Positions 1 through 14,003 are shown, counted from the first letter of the stretch. The stretch: 64,000 bases of DNA from Doris montereyensis (GCA_037039925.1 JAXRKP010000063.1:409667-473666), one strand, 5' to 3'. Translations and numbers: made by a program. The notes: generated by a model not told the origin, from the sequence alone.

Positions 1-570
1 CCCTTCACGGCAAGAGTTTGGAAGCCCCTGTTAGACAAGACACCGCCATAATGGAAAGCAATGCGTTTGATTGCTGTGTCATTGCAAATTTACCCTGTCC
101 ACCATGTTTGGTGATCTCGGGGTGAATTAAATGGAAACAGCTTTTTGTTTTGTTATATTTGATTTACCCACATCCACAACTATGGTGATCTCGGAGAAGG
201 AAACAGCAACATTAAAGACATGCGAAAGAGTGAAAGAAAAGATAAGATAAGATAAAACTCTGTTGTCCAGAAGGCATATATACGTTTATGACGCTACGTA
301 ACATTCATTTTTCACTCAATACATTCATTTCTGTCTCTTTTTCTAGGGCAGCAGTTCAAAACGTGACAGAAATAAAACGCGAAACAAACAACCAAATAAA
401 AACGATAGAATACACTACAAAGAACATGCCCCTTATACTTATACGATACAATGATACATGCGCATTTTACATAGTTAGAATCAAAACATGATTAAGAGGA
501 CGGCAACGAAGGCATTAGTTTCAAAGATGTAGTAAAAAAGAGAGTAAGATTTATTCACCAGTAGTGCTCA
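1..570. other. Intergenic, no gene seen
   Basis: No coding exon is supported. Bases about 155-195 match the tail end of the tRNA-derived SINE family seen at 14440 and 16681 (shared words 'acccacatcca' and 'ggtgatctc'), so a SINE remnant in minus orientation is likely. The rest is unassigned AT-rich DNA. Confidence 0.5.
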
Positions 571-670
571 CCAAACGCCTACAGGTGGAACCAAACGCCT
601 ACAGGTGGAACCAAACACCTACAGGTGGAACCAAACACCTACAGGTGGAACCAAACACCTACAGGTGGGA
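571..670. repeat. 20-bp minisatellite, 5 units
   Basis: Five head-to-tail 20-bp units (ccaaacRcctacaggtggaa). Units differ at one purine, and the last unit has a single A-to-G change. The array ends at 671, where the sequence becomes unrelated. Confidence 0.95.
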
Positions 671-716
671 CCGAACAGACGAACTATTCAATCTTTCACA
701 CGTAGCCGCCTGACAT

Positions 717-1333
<617 letters not shown>

Positions 1334-1340
1334 ACTGGTG

Positions 1341-2200
1341 AATCCTGCGTCAAAGGAGACTCCTGAGAAAACCTAAATTCATTCATTTTTTTCAAACACA
1401 AGAGGATCAAAGGACTGATGGTTATAAGTCACAGTGACACAGAAGACCTTCACCCGGCAGTGACACAGAAGACCTTCACCCATGAAGTGGTTGGTTGTAA
1501 ATTACAAGACGAGACGAGACGCCCACAAAAACAAACCTCACATTGTAGCAGTTCCTAACACACGCTCGCGTATACGCACAAGAGGAATATTCTACACTGA
1601 CTATAGGAATAATCTGACAAGTTCGAGAGAAGGCGAAAAATGGAAATTCTATTTCTTCGAGACCTAAGATTAATTAACAACCAACCGACAATAAAACATA
1701 AAAAAAACAACACACATGAAGTAGAAAAAAGAAAAATATCGTGAATTGTTCGGTCGAGTTCACATCGTGCAATGTATGGCGCATGTACCGTAAACATTTT
1801 GAGATGTGGCTTGCCTATCACTATCATAATAATATTATGTTGACGCAGCTGCCCTCATAACCGACGAACGAGGAAGTCCACTGAAGTGGAAGCAGGGTAT
1901 TGGAAAGCTAACCAGAACCAACGCTCATTCACTATGTTCCTTTTTCAGTCAATGTAATTCTAGGTCACAAAACTATAAAACTCAACTACTATGAGGCAGG
2001 TTGGGAAGGCAGTAAGTACAGGTAATAATCTCTCCATGCTGGGGTGCCATTAATTAAGACTAAGCCTTACTTCCCACTGAGGCAGTCAATTACGTGTGTC
2101 GGTATGTCGGCTGTCTCTTTGAGTGAGCGGTCGGGCCAAAAGTGGAGGTCAACGGGCTGCCGTCACTGACCAGGTAAAGACAAACAGTGAGGCAAAGGGC
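1341..2200. other. Unassigned intergenic DNA
   Basis: No exon, RNA gene or recognised mobile element. A short direct repeat (cagtgacacagaagaccttcaccc-like) occurs twice at about 1432-1480. Confidence 0.4.
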
Positions 2201-2214
2201 ATGTCGGAAGCGAA

Positions 2215-2445
2215 GGTAATGACACAAGATAATATGAAAGCCCCATAGGAACAAAAACGAGACAAATACAGGAATATCTCGGTTGGTAGCACGCTTTCTT
2301 TTCATAGCAAAGCGATGGGTGCCCACGCAGAGGTCGCGGGTTCGATCCCCATGGTGGCCAAGATTTTTTCTGTCTATTCCTTGTATTTGTCTCGTCTTTT
2401 TTCCTATGGGGCTTTCATATTATCTTGTGTCATTACTGTCACTGA
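2215..2445. mobile_element. tRNA-like SINE (family 3), head-to-head pair
   Basis: The right arm (2281-2445, plus) has a tRNA-like head: an A-box-like 'ggttggtagcacgc' and a B box 'gggttcgatccc' at about 2339-2350. Its body carries 'tttgtctcgtc' and 'tatggggctttcatatt'. The left arm (2215-2275) is the reverse complement of that body, so the locus can fold back. The same arrangement recurs at 42421-42680. Confidence 0.75.
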
Positions 2446-2522
2446 CCAGTAGTCTTTACCACTCTTGAAGTCCCGGGAACCTCAAAAATAATCCAAGACG
2501 AACAAGTAAGATACAAAGGGGG

Positions 2523-2640
2523 AGGGGGACTTGGTAGTCTAGAAGCACTATGCTCGTGGGTTCGAGTCCCGGCGGCAGGTTTGAAAAGTTTCCTCGAGTT
2601 TTTTAACGACTGAACTACCAGCGCCTCGCTCTTTCTATTA
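2523..2640 (+). mobile_element. tRNA-like SINE head
   Basis: The sequence has an A-box-like 'cttggtagtctagaagc' and a B box 'gggttcgagtcccg' at about 2558-2571, followed by non-tRNA sequence. Acceptor-stem pairing is not evident, so this is a SINE head rather than a functional tRNA gene. It resembles the heads at 14440 and 16993. Confidence 0.55.
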
Positions 2641-3380
2641 GCCTCTTTTAATATACAAATGTGTTTTATCGTATTTATTATTCTTAGAAAGTATGGCTTA
2701 GTGCGATTGCAACAAGCATATTATTAACCGCCTCACATTTCCTACCATTGCATTTCCATTAATTTTTCCAATAGTTTTAAAATGACATCTCACCAGCCAA
2801 CTTATTATTCAATATCATTACCAGCATCAAAGAATAATAGGGCTATGGCTTTAAATAGTCGATCTTATTTGACAGGGCAAGGAGCAAATACAAAATAAAC
2901 ACAATGGATTTTCATGACCGACCCCATAACTAAACCACGTTTAAGTAGCTGCATGAGATGTAGTCTCTTTTAGAGAGAAATTCGTAGTCTTAATCACTAA
3001 TCTAAGATTGCAGAATATCCCTAGGATCACCCCTTCTACACTCTGTCCGGTGTATCTATGAAGATTATAGTACGGTACTGAGGTTTTGTTTGGACTCACT
3101 GTCAGGTTAGGTGCACTATAAAGGAAGTGAAGTAGGAGGGGGGGGGGGGAGGGGGAGGGGGATTTCTTTCCCACTATTGAACGTGGAAGGAAAGCTAATG
3201 TTGTTGAATGAACTTCGACCCTTAACCCTTTCGTGTAACACATCTATTATTATACAGCATCGCACGTACAAAAGAAAACGGATTCTGAACTACTTGACAA
3301 ACACATGGTCCTTTAGTGCTCACCATTGCAGCTTTATATGTGCAGTCTTTTTGGAATCCTAAAAAACAACTAGGCCAGAA
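2641..3380. other. Unassigned intergenic DNA with G-tract
   Basis: No gene seen. A long interrupted G-run lies at about 3136-3162. Confidence 0.4.
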
Positions 3381-3382
3381 CG

Positions 3383-5131
<1,749 letters not shown>

Positions 5132-5640
5132 CTGTTTTCAATTCTCAAATTCTCTAGCAAATTATTAAATGTCTCAACCTTATTACAAGTTCAAATTTCT
5201 TCTTCTTTTTTTTCGTGTCCTATTTTTTAAAACATGTTCATTAGACAGAAGAATATCTACATCCAGAACTAGAACCTAATGTAAATAGATCTAGACAAAG
5301 GGAGATACAAGGAGATACAAGATATTTATTTACAAGAGTGGTGTAAAAATCTCATTTATTAATTAGATAATTAGGCAACATAAAATATTCTGTTTTCAAT
5401 TCTCAATTATTCTCTTGCAAATTATTAAATGTCTCAACCTTGCTACAAGATAAAATTTATTCTTCTTTTTTTTTCGTGTCCTATGTTTTTCCACTCGTTC
5501 GTTAGACAGAAGAATATCTACATCCAGAACTAAAACCTAATGTAAATAGATCTAGACACAGGGAGATATAACATATTTATTTACAAGAGTGATATAAAAA
5601 TCTCATTTATTAATTAGATAATTAGGCAACACAAGATAGT
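5132..5640. repeat. Tandem duplication, two ~258-bp units
   Basis: The unit beginning 'ctgttttcaattctcaa' at 5132 recurs at 5390 and stays collinear to about 5640. Both units contain 'acagaagaatatctacatcc' and 'ttaattagataattaggcaa'. Differences are scattered substitutions and small indels, including an extra 'ggagatacaa' copy in unit 1. No coding content. Confidence 0.93.
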
Positions 5641-6559
5641 CGGACTTAGCAATCTACATTTCTTAAATTCAAAAGGGTGAAAATGCGAGCACGCACGAAT
5701 AAGTAGATATCTAGCACTCTCCTCTCCCGGCTTGCACTGGCAAGAATAAGTCGTGAAAGGACATGCATAGGATGTCAAAGATGCCATAGCAACTTAAACA
5801 ACTCCTTGGTTCAGTTGAAAAGAGTGTAGGGCATCATAATGACAATGGCAGAGCCAGGGTATTGAATCCAGCCAGCAACCAAAGTGGGTTGGGTTTTTTC
5901 TGTGAGAACTAAATGAGCAATCTCGATTGTATCATATATTCTACATCTAGAATGGATAAAAGGGAAAACAGAAGAGAAAACGTAGATTAAAATCAAAAAC
6001 AATAAGTCTTTTTACTTTTTCTTGATAGATCTAGATCTAGAATATAGATCGAAAGAGATCAAGATAAACGAATCCAGTTATCCTTTATCTTTCCTACCAC
6101 TGATGTAATGCTACTCTGACCCACTGGCAACAACTAAGAATCTAAACTTTCTACCTCATATAGATCTAGCTACTGTAATAAAATTGTCACGTATGACTTG
6201 TTAATAATGTTACTCTCAAAACGAATTTGTAGAGGAAACGGTGAATACAAATAGAGATAAAGAGAGGGAGAATACATTAATGTCAACTCACCAAAATTGA
6301 TGGAAGGCTGGAGTATCTACCCAGCTGTGCCTGCCGTCGATAGCTGACTGATAGTAGTTGATAGCAGTTGACAAGTTGAGTAAATCTACTCACGATAGAT
6401 TCCTCACACTTCACAAACGCCGAGACTGACGCAAGTAGACATGGTAGCCATAGCCAATCGTATAACATTCTCACTATCGTAGTAGATAGTAGATATCGTA
6501 GTAACAACGTAGAAGTGTGAAGTATGCTATCAAAACTGATTTATGGATAATCTTTATTT
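5641..6559. other. Unassigned DNA, possible minus-strand exon
   Basis: Mostly unassigned. On the minus strand an open frame at 6507-6290 ends at a good donor (GGTGAGTTGAC, about 6292-6282). It could be the first exon of an unseen gene or chance. Palindromic AGATCTAGATCT words occur near 6027-6042. Confidence 0.25.
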
Positions 6560-9125
6560 AAGAGGAGCTTCAATCCAAACAGGAATTAATGGTTTTAGGA
6601 GATTTAAACGCTAGAGTAGGCAATAATGTAGAAACATCAGGAGGAGTAATAGGTAAAGAAGGAGAGACAACAACTTCTCCAAATTGAGAGAGACTAATAG
6701 ATTTTTGTCTAAAGAATAACATCAAAATAAGTAACACACTTTTTCCTCATAAAGATAACCACAAATATACAAGAGTAAATGAAGACAGATGTGAAAAGTC
6801 AATCATAGACTACATAATAGTTAGCAGCTCCTTTCTTACAGTACAATGGATGCTAGAGTAAGCAGAGGAGCTGAAATAGTTAGTGATCAAAACCTAGTGA
6901 TAACCAAAATGAGATCATTAACTGAAGAAAACAAACAGAAAAGGAAAGAGAAGAAAGCTAATAAACTCAAAATAGAAGAACCAAATAAACCAATAGATAT
7001 CTGTCAGGGAAAAGCAGATGGATCTGAAGGAAAGCACAATAGAAGAAAAGTGGCAAATATAGAAAGAAACACTCCTCAGTTGTACTGAAGAGGTCTGTGG
7101 TAGGAAATAAATTAAAGGAGATAGGAAAAGAACAGCATGGTGGAGTGAAAATGTCAAGACTAAGATCAAAGAAAAGAAAGATGCCTGGAAGAAGTACTTG
7201 CAAACAAAGAGAACAGAGGATAGGATAGATTACGTGAGTAAAAGAACTTTCGCCAAAGAGGAAATTAGGAAAGCCAAACAGGAACAGTGGGAAGAGTTTG
7301 GACAAACACTTCAAGAAAGCTATCAAGGAAATCAAAAGCTGTTCTGGGAGCAATGAAGAGTATGAGACAGACCAAAGCATGCCCAATACGACAAATTACT
7401 TAACGCCAAAGGAGAAATGATGAAAGGAGACAGCGAAATCGTGGAAACGTGGAGAAAATACTTTCAACAATTACATAATCCCTCCAGAACATATGGAACA
7501 AGGAGTACAGATCAATCATTAAGAGTAACAAGTAATCGAGATGAGACAGCTGAAGATGTAGATATCTTAATGGAAGAACTTCAAACAGCTATAAGAAAAG
7601 TGAAATTAGGAAAAGCCCCAGGAGCAGATCAAATTTATCCAGAAATGATTAAAAACCAAGGGAGAGAGGCAGACAAACTACTACATGCATCAACAAGCAA
7701 CAATTATCAACAAGCATGGAAGTCCAAACAGGTGCCAGACGACTGGAAAAAGGGAACTGTAGTACCAATACACAAGAAAGGATCAACCATGGAATGCTCA
7801 AACTATAGAGGGATATCACTACTTAGCGTACAAGAAAAAGTGTATGCCAGGATTCTGGAAATGAGACTAAGGAAAAGAATAGAGGATCAGATTGAAGAGC
7901 ATCAGAGTGGATTTAGACCAGGAAGAAGTGTACAAGATTACATATTTACAATTAGACAAATAATAGAAAAATCCCTTTAGAGAAACATTGACTTGCACCT
8001 GTGTTTTATTGACTTAGAAAAGGCCTTTGACACTGTGAGGAGGGACAAACTATGTCATTCTTTAAAAGAACACAACTTAGAGCAAAATTTAATAGAAGCC
8101 ATTAAAAGTTTTTACAATAAACCAACATGTGCAGTGAGAGTAGCTGGACATGTATCTGCAGAATTTGATGTAGATATAGGAGTAAGACAGGGTTTACCCT
8201 AAGTCCCCTTTTGTTTATCACATTTATGGATTCAGTCGCAAAAGCATCCTCAAACATGAAGAAAATGAATGTAGGTATGTGGACGCTCAAACCAGTAAAT
8301 GTATCAATGCTTTCATTTGCCGATGACATAGTTCTGTTTGGAAAATCAGAAAGGGACCTCCTGTCAAATATCAACATAATGAATAATAAATTAAATAAAA
8401 GAGGAATGAGGGTAAATGCAAAGAAAACCAAAACAATGCTAGTAACTAGGGAAGCTAAAACACAAAATCTTAAATTAGGCAGGGAGATTTTAGAACAAGT
8501 TCAAAGCTACAATTACCTAGGATTAATGGTTAACTCAGAATGAAAACTAAGAGAAAAAATTAGCCAGAGAATCCAAAAACCAAGTGCAATATATAACCAT
8601 CTAGGAAAAACATTTGTAGGTAAATAAAAATTGTCAACAAAAACCAAAATGGCAGTATACAACACAATTTATTGTCCTACTCTCCTCTATGGCAGTGAAA
8701 CTTGGACCTTAGACAGTAGGGAATACAGTAGAGTGCAGGCAACCGAAATGAAATATCTAAGAAGAGTAGTAAGGAAAACTAAAAGAGACAAAATCAGAAA
8801 CACAACAATAAGAGATCAAACCAAAGCAGATGGCATAAAAACTAAGATAGAAATGAATCAATTGAGATGGTTTGGGCATGTTAACAGAATGAATGACAAT
8901 AGGATAGCTAAATCAGTATATAGTGCTAAAACTCAAGGTAAAGGACCAAAAGGCAGACCTCAGAGAAAGGGGGAAGAAGATATAAAAGAGGCATTAACGC
9001 AAAGAAATTTAACTTCCACGGAAAGAAACAGAAACTGTCATGACAGGGCACCCTGGAGAAAGATCATTTCGGGCATCTAAAACCCATACACCGGAAGGTA
9101 GAATGGGAGCTGATAAAGAAAAAGA
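6560..9125 (+). mobile_element. Non-LTR retrotransposon (LINE) copy 1, 5'-truncated, dead
   Basis: Fragments in order are: the C-terminal half of an AP-like endonuclease (about 6585-6850, 'LGDLNARVGNN' reading); a linker; reverse transcriptase with GKAPGADQI at about 7612, NYRGISLL, SGFRPGRSVQD, IDLEKAFDTV at about 8010 and the catalytic SFADDIVLF at about 8312; then a tail with LLYGSETW and LRWFGHV motifs to about 9080. In-frame stops and frameshifts (near 6687, 7978, 8201 and 8541) break it. The 3' end is A-rich. The minus-strand copy at 36975-40865 is longer. An RTE-like clade is my guess; no tree was made. Confidence 0.93.
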
Positions 9126-9970
9126 ATTCTCATAAGGAAACTCATATTAATGACATTTTTAAAAATCAACAGCTATTTCTTCTGTGGCGATGACGAATGG
9201 CAAGTATAAGCATTTCTTACCTTTTTTAAGGGACTTTGTATCATTTAGTCTAGATCTAGATAGAAAATGCAATGACATAGTATGATTTCCTAAGTCTGTG
9301 TAAGTTTTAAAGTCATATTTGATATTATGTTGTTAGAATAAAAATCACATTGTTTATTATGGTCAAGGGGAATTAACTGAATTTATTATTAATAGTAAGT
9401 ATTATCTTTTTGTATGATTATTCTTAGAGTTATTTCTCTTAACACTCTTTTTTATTGAAAACTTAATTATTCTTTTATTATTGTTGAGATGACTTCCGCC
9501 CACCACTTGTGGCATGAGCAAGATAAAATAAAGATTATCTTTTGACTCTCATCAAAGTATTCAAAGATCATTGAGTTAAATTGGGTTCATCGTTATTTGT
9601 CCTCCATATGAACATGGCAACCTCAATATATGTGTCTTTGTTTTGTATCATTAATCACACCTTTGGGGAATTCCCTGAAAAATATTCTATTCCATTACAA
9701 TTTTATTGTATTTGATTAATCCTTACTCAATCAGTTCAACATAAATATGGACATTTTAGCGGGGCTTTTCTTTTCGTTTTCATTACAAGAATTGCTTTAA
9801 AATCATATCTTAATGCAGGTTGTGATTTTTCTCCTTCAACAAGAACTCCCTTTCCTGTCCTAATCGTTAACTTTTTGAATGGGGAGGGCAGGGATACATT
9901 CTCCTATTATTGCTTTCTGTGAGTTACTGTCTGTCTATCTGGATGTCTGTATGTCTGTTTATTTGTCTTT
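9126..9970. other. Unassigned intergenic DNA
   Basis: AT-rich. No gene or element was recognised apart from AGATCTAGA words near 9250. Confidence 0.4.
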
Positions 9971-9973
9971 CCG

Positions 9974-9975
<2 letters not shown>

Positions 9976-10011
<36 letters not shown>

Positions 10012-10020
10012 TCTCTCTTA
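9976..10020. repeat. (CT)n microsatellite
   Basis: Short CT tract with one G interruption. The flanking open frames are low-complexity. Confidence 0.9.
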
Positions 10021-10099
10021 CTCTTGATCTCTACCCTTCTTTCTTCATCAACCATTCCATCCTGGTTAAGCCCCCCACCTTCCTCTATCAATCATGGGC

Positions 10100-10500
10100 T
10101 ATAATAGCCTCCACCTCGGTCCAGGTACGCTGCAGCTCATCCTTTTTAGGTCCTTGTCCATATCTCTTCTCCATGTGGATCTTGGTCTACCTCTTCTTTG
10201 TATTTCCTGTTGATTCCATTTTAAGCTTTGCCTTGTTATGTTAGTTGCTGGCTTTCTCGTAATGCGTCCGATCCATCTCCATATTCTTCATTTGATATAT
10301 GCTGGGTTTTTTTGCTCCAGAGGTCTTCAGTTCATTTCGTATCTGGCCAGTGGATCTTGATTATCTTTCTTAGGCATTTGTTGATAGATGACTGCAGATT
10401 ATTGATCGCCTCTTTTGTTAGTTAGTTTCCAAGTTGCCTATCCGCATAGAAGGATGCTTTTGACACTCGTATTGAAAATCATCCATACTTTTTGGAGGGT
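10100..10500 (-). mobile_element. LINE family 2, 3' coding fragment
   Basis: On the minus strand a frame reads ...WRWIGRITRKPATNITRQSLKW... then ...RRGRPRSTWRRD..., the conserved C-terminal signature of a widespread non-LTR element family. Upstream, 'SVKSILL' at about 10470 corresponds to the usual segment before LLYG. Stops and frame changes show it is dead. It is clearly different in sequence from the LINE at 6560, and is probably the same family as the RT fragment at 12155. Confidence 0.75.
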
Positions 10501-11116
10501 TTTTTCTCTTCTTCTTACATTTTCATGATTTTAAAGATGCAAGAATTGTTCTAGTACATAATGTATCTTTGTTTCCTCTCAACCCATCTCCTTCCGTTTA
10601 GTTGTTTTTCTGCATGATGGAAAGGCTTGCACCGCCCTATAATGTCTCTGACTTGCCTTGACCCTTGATTATGTTCATCTTCTATTTTGCGTTGTTGTAA
10701 TAAAACTCTTGCTGGACACGAATGCAATTATAGAAAACTCAGGCTGCGCGCACTTAATAGGTAGGCTTAATGCTTGTCTTATTCCTTATGCACCAACAAG
10801 AAAACGGAAACGGGCTTGGCGTGGGGACCAAAATATCATTCAACCTCCTAATTAGATCCCACCAAAAAAAAATTAATTAAGGGGAGTAAGCAAGGAATCA
10901 AATATATCTACTCTCCTTAGGCAACGTTGCTGTAAGGACCCAGGGCTCCACACAGGGTCGAAGAACCTGAAATGTGGGAGATGCGACACCTCGAAGCCCA
11001 GTAATTGAGTAAGGGCAAACTAGTATTATTATATTGCTCCTGAAGTAAACTAGGAACTTAACCATTTTATCTTCATTTAAAAAACACACATAGTCAGCCG
11101 AGACGGCGACTGGTTG
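10501..11116. other. Unassigned; may extend the LINE fragment
   Basis: No host gene seen. Part of 10501-10700 may be decayed LINE family 2 sequence, but no motif could be read. Confidence 0.3.
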
Positions 11117-12140
11117 TTAAGGATGGGGGTAGATACTGGAGTGAAAATGTTCATGTTTGTTCCTATCAATTTAACTTATGTACAGGTGAAATGGACATGG
11201 TGTGCTGAGTTGAAAAACGTCGTTGTTGTTTTCAGACGCATTCGGTTGCCATGGAAACGGCGGCCATATTGGATTTTGCTCCCACATTTTACCAAGTTCA
11301 ATATCGATAGGCTTCTACATTTTTCATCAAATTTCTTTTAAATTTTGCACACACATTATTTGATACAATATCTTAATTTAATCAGATCGGATTTTTGTTT
11401 TATTAATAATTTTGTTTTTATGAATTTTGAAAATAGCATAATATGACTTTGAGAACAATGCAAAACTATACACAAATATGGCACACAAAAATCAGTTTTA
11501 TATATAAAAAAAAGCATCTGATCATTTCTTTGTTTTCCCCAACTCGTCATTCATGCCAGATTTCATGAAGATACGTTGAGAAATAAAAAAAAATAGATAG
11601 GGAATAATGAACAAAAAATAAAATTTTGAGAAAATCGTATTTTTCTCTTTTTTCCGTTATTGGAATACATTTTTCTCCCATAAACCAAAGAAAAGGATAG
11701 GATAATGCTTTGAAACATCATAAAACCTTGAGAGGTTCTCAACTACTTCTTATTGACACTGTTTCTAGTGCACTAGCACCCTTTACTCATTTTGAGTGCC
11801 TTTTAATAATAAGTGCGCGTAATATGTCCGGTATTTTCCGGCGATCTAAGGCAATATGCATTGTAGATCTTCAAAAAAAATAGTTTTTGGATAGCGTATA
11901 TTGTGAAAGTTACAATGAGTACCAACTTGCCGTACTTTAGTTAAAACTTTATGGCTTTTATTGTACAGCTGTGTTGAAAGATAGGCCTCTATCTATCGCT
12001 TCTAAAAAAATTCATATAAATTCAAAGCATCGATACTGAGTTTCTTTTATGATATCATTGTGACGGGGAAGAACTGCTCTATCTATTCGTATGATAGACT
12101 AGATTTGTTCCATTTTCAGCAAACATATAATTCCCAGAAC
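11117..12140 (+). mobile_element. TTAA-flanked repeat 'family B', copy 1
   Basis: About 1 kb collinear with 12345-13085 and 52165-53198 (shared 'aatttaatcagatcggattt', 'tgaagatacgttgagaaata' and 'gatatcattgtgacgggaa'). It begins just after TTAA at 11117-11120 with a short G-run. At 11245-11258 it carries GTTGCCATGGAAAC followed by CGGCGGCCAT, an RFX X-box next to a YY1-like core. There is no coding frame. Its right end passes into an RT fragment without a clean terminus. Confidence 0.75.
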
Positions 12141-12154
12141 GCGAAGTTCACCCG

Positions 12155-12345
12155 AAGCTCAGAGACCAGCATGCAGGCTTTCGGCAGAACAAATCATGTG
12201 CCGACCAGATTACCAGTCTCAGGATCATCATCGAGCAGTCCTCGGAGTGCAGTTCTCCCCTTTACATCAACTTAATCGACTATGAAAAGGCCTTCGATAG
12301 CGTAGACAGATAGACACTGTGGAAACTACCGAGACATGGTCATGG
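12155..12345 (+). mobile_element. LINE family 2 reverse-transcriptase fragment
   Basis: One frame reads AGFRQNKSCADQITSLRII, then LINLIDYEKAFDSVDR at about 12260-12310, followed by a stop. These are the SGFR and YEKAFDS blocks of non-LTR reverse transcriptase. It sits between two copies of repeat family B. A longer open frame over it (12060-12275) is out of register with the RT motifs. Confidence 0.8.
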
Positions 12346-13085
12346 AGTGAAAATTGTCCCGTTTGTTCATATCAATTAAACTTATGTATAGGTGTAATGG
12401 GCATGGTGTACTGAGTTGAATGTGTCGTTTTCCCCCTGACTCTTCTGTTGCCATGGAAACGGCGGCCATCTTGTATTTACCCTCAAATTTCACCAAGTTC
12501 AATATGGATAGGTTTTTTCATTTTTCAACAATTGTTTTTCAAACTTAGCACACTCCTTATTTGATACAATATCTGAATTTAATCAGATCGGATTTTTGTT
12601 TCAGTTGCAAGTTTTGATTTTTATGAAATTTTTAAAATAGCATATGAGAACAACCGAAAGTATACAAAAATATTGTACAAAAAATTCAATTTTCCCAAAC
12701 TATACTACATATCAAAGAAAGCTTCTGATCACTTTTGTTTTTGTTTTCCCCCACTCATCATCCATGCCAACTTTTGTGAAGATACATTAAGAATAAAAAA
12801 GTAGATAGAAAATAATAAACAAAAAGGGATGTTTTAAGAAAATCGTATTTTTCTCTTATTTTCTGTTATTTGAATACGTTTTTCTCCCATAAACCTAAGA
12901 AAAGAGTAGGATAATACTTTGAAACATAAAACTCACAACTACTTCTGATTGACATTGTTTCAAGTGCACCAGCACCTATTTTACTCATTTTGAAATGGTG
13001 CCTTTTGATAATAGGTGCGCGGAACATGTTCCGTATTTTCCTAACGATCTACGGGAATATTCATAATTGATCCTCAAATAAGTTT
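12345..13085 (+). mobile_element. Family B repeat, copy 2 (truncated both ends)
   Basis: Same order of blocks as copy 1, starting at 'ggagtgaaaattg' and stopping near 'gatcctcaaataagttt'. The X-box GTTGCCATGGAAAC is intact at 12447-12460, and GGCGGCCATCTTG follows directly. It is the second member of a near-tandem pair interrupted by the RT fragment. Confidence 0.8.
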
Positions 13086-13740
13086 GATTTGGTGTGACGT
13101 TCATTTTGAAAGTCCACTCTAAAAAGGACGAGGCTTAAACATGATAATGTAGATTATGTATCGTTTATTACTAATACTCGAGTATTGGTTTGTTTTGTTT
13201 CCGCTCTGGAAGTTCTGCTTTCCCATGCTTGTCGTCATAATATTTCCTCGACTTTCCACATTATCATTATCTTGATCTACAGCTGTGACAGTTGGTTGAA
13301 TTAAATTATTAGATGTGTTGATATTTATAAGATGTTAATTAATATAAATGGAATTTTGGAGATAGATCTAATTGCATTTGGAGTTGTTTTTTACGTGTAG
13401 ATCTAGATCTAGATCTCTAGATCTACCTGTTGTAGTGTACCGCAAAGCCGGGATAAGCAGCAGCAAACTTAGCGAGTAAAAAGTGCTTTGAACGCTTTCG
13501 TTGGTGAGGGACCTGTATATCATAGACGTGAGTGACCTAGAATTGGAAGGAGTTCAGATGTAGGCTAGGGAACAGGTCACGAAATAAGACTGGACACATT
13601 TATTAGATCTATCACAATCTGTAACATGTAAGGCTAAACCCTCCCCTTCCTCTATCCCCTCACACTCCAGAGGTAGAATCTAATTTTGACATTTTAAAAT
13701 TATTTTTAAAAGAATTGTGGTCCTGTCTGTGTACTTATTT
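13086..13740. other. Unassigned DNA with AGATCT palindrome array
   Basis: No gene. Overlapping AGATCT/TAGATCTA palindromes lie at about 13398-13432. Confidence 0.4.
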
Positions 13741-13742
13741 AC

Positions 13743-13828
13743 AGTGGTGTCCGCCTAAGAGCCCGGCCCTCGGTAGATAGAAACTGTGGGTTCTTAGGTG
13801 GACCGGGTCCTAAGGCGGACTCCAACAT
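13743..13828. repeat. Imperfect inverted repeat
   Basis: The left arm 'tgtccgcctaagagcccgg' and the right arm 'ccgggtcctaaggcggact' pair over about 20 bp with mismatches around a 40-bp loop. It may be a small MITE or a terminal fragment. Confidence 0.6.
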
Positions 13829-13892
13829 ACCTCTTATTTTTCTTCATTATTCATGTATTTTTATATTTATGGTTAGGCCAGCACTATTCACC

Positions 13893-14003
13893 ATTAATGG
13901 CGGATGGACCTCGCAACCACCCTTCATTAATGGCAGATGGACCGCGCTACTGCCCGTCATTTATGGCGGATGGACTTCGCCAGTATTCGCCATTAATGAC
14001 AAA
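13893..14003. repeat. 33-bp minisatellite, ~3.3 units
   Basis: Units start at 13893, 13926, 13959 and 13992 (attaatggcRgatggac...). Because 33 is a multiple of 3, one frame reads a repeated LMADGPR peptide. I see no splice sites or homology that would make it a gene. Confidence 0.9.

Noticed and set aside
571..670. CRISPR-like regular repeat
   Set aside because: Units are contiguous without spacers, in a clearly eukaryotic context; it is a minisatellite.
2281..2360. tRNA gene
   Set aside because: Has A/B-box words but no closed acceptor stem, and the same sequence recurs with a SINE body at 42540; it is a tRNA-derived SINE.
12060..12275. 71-residue open frame
   Set aside because: Shadow of the reverse-transcriptase fragment, whose motifs read in another frame.
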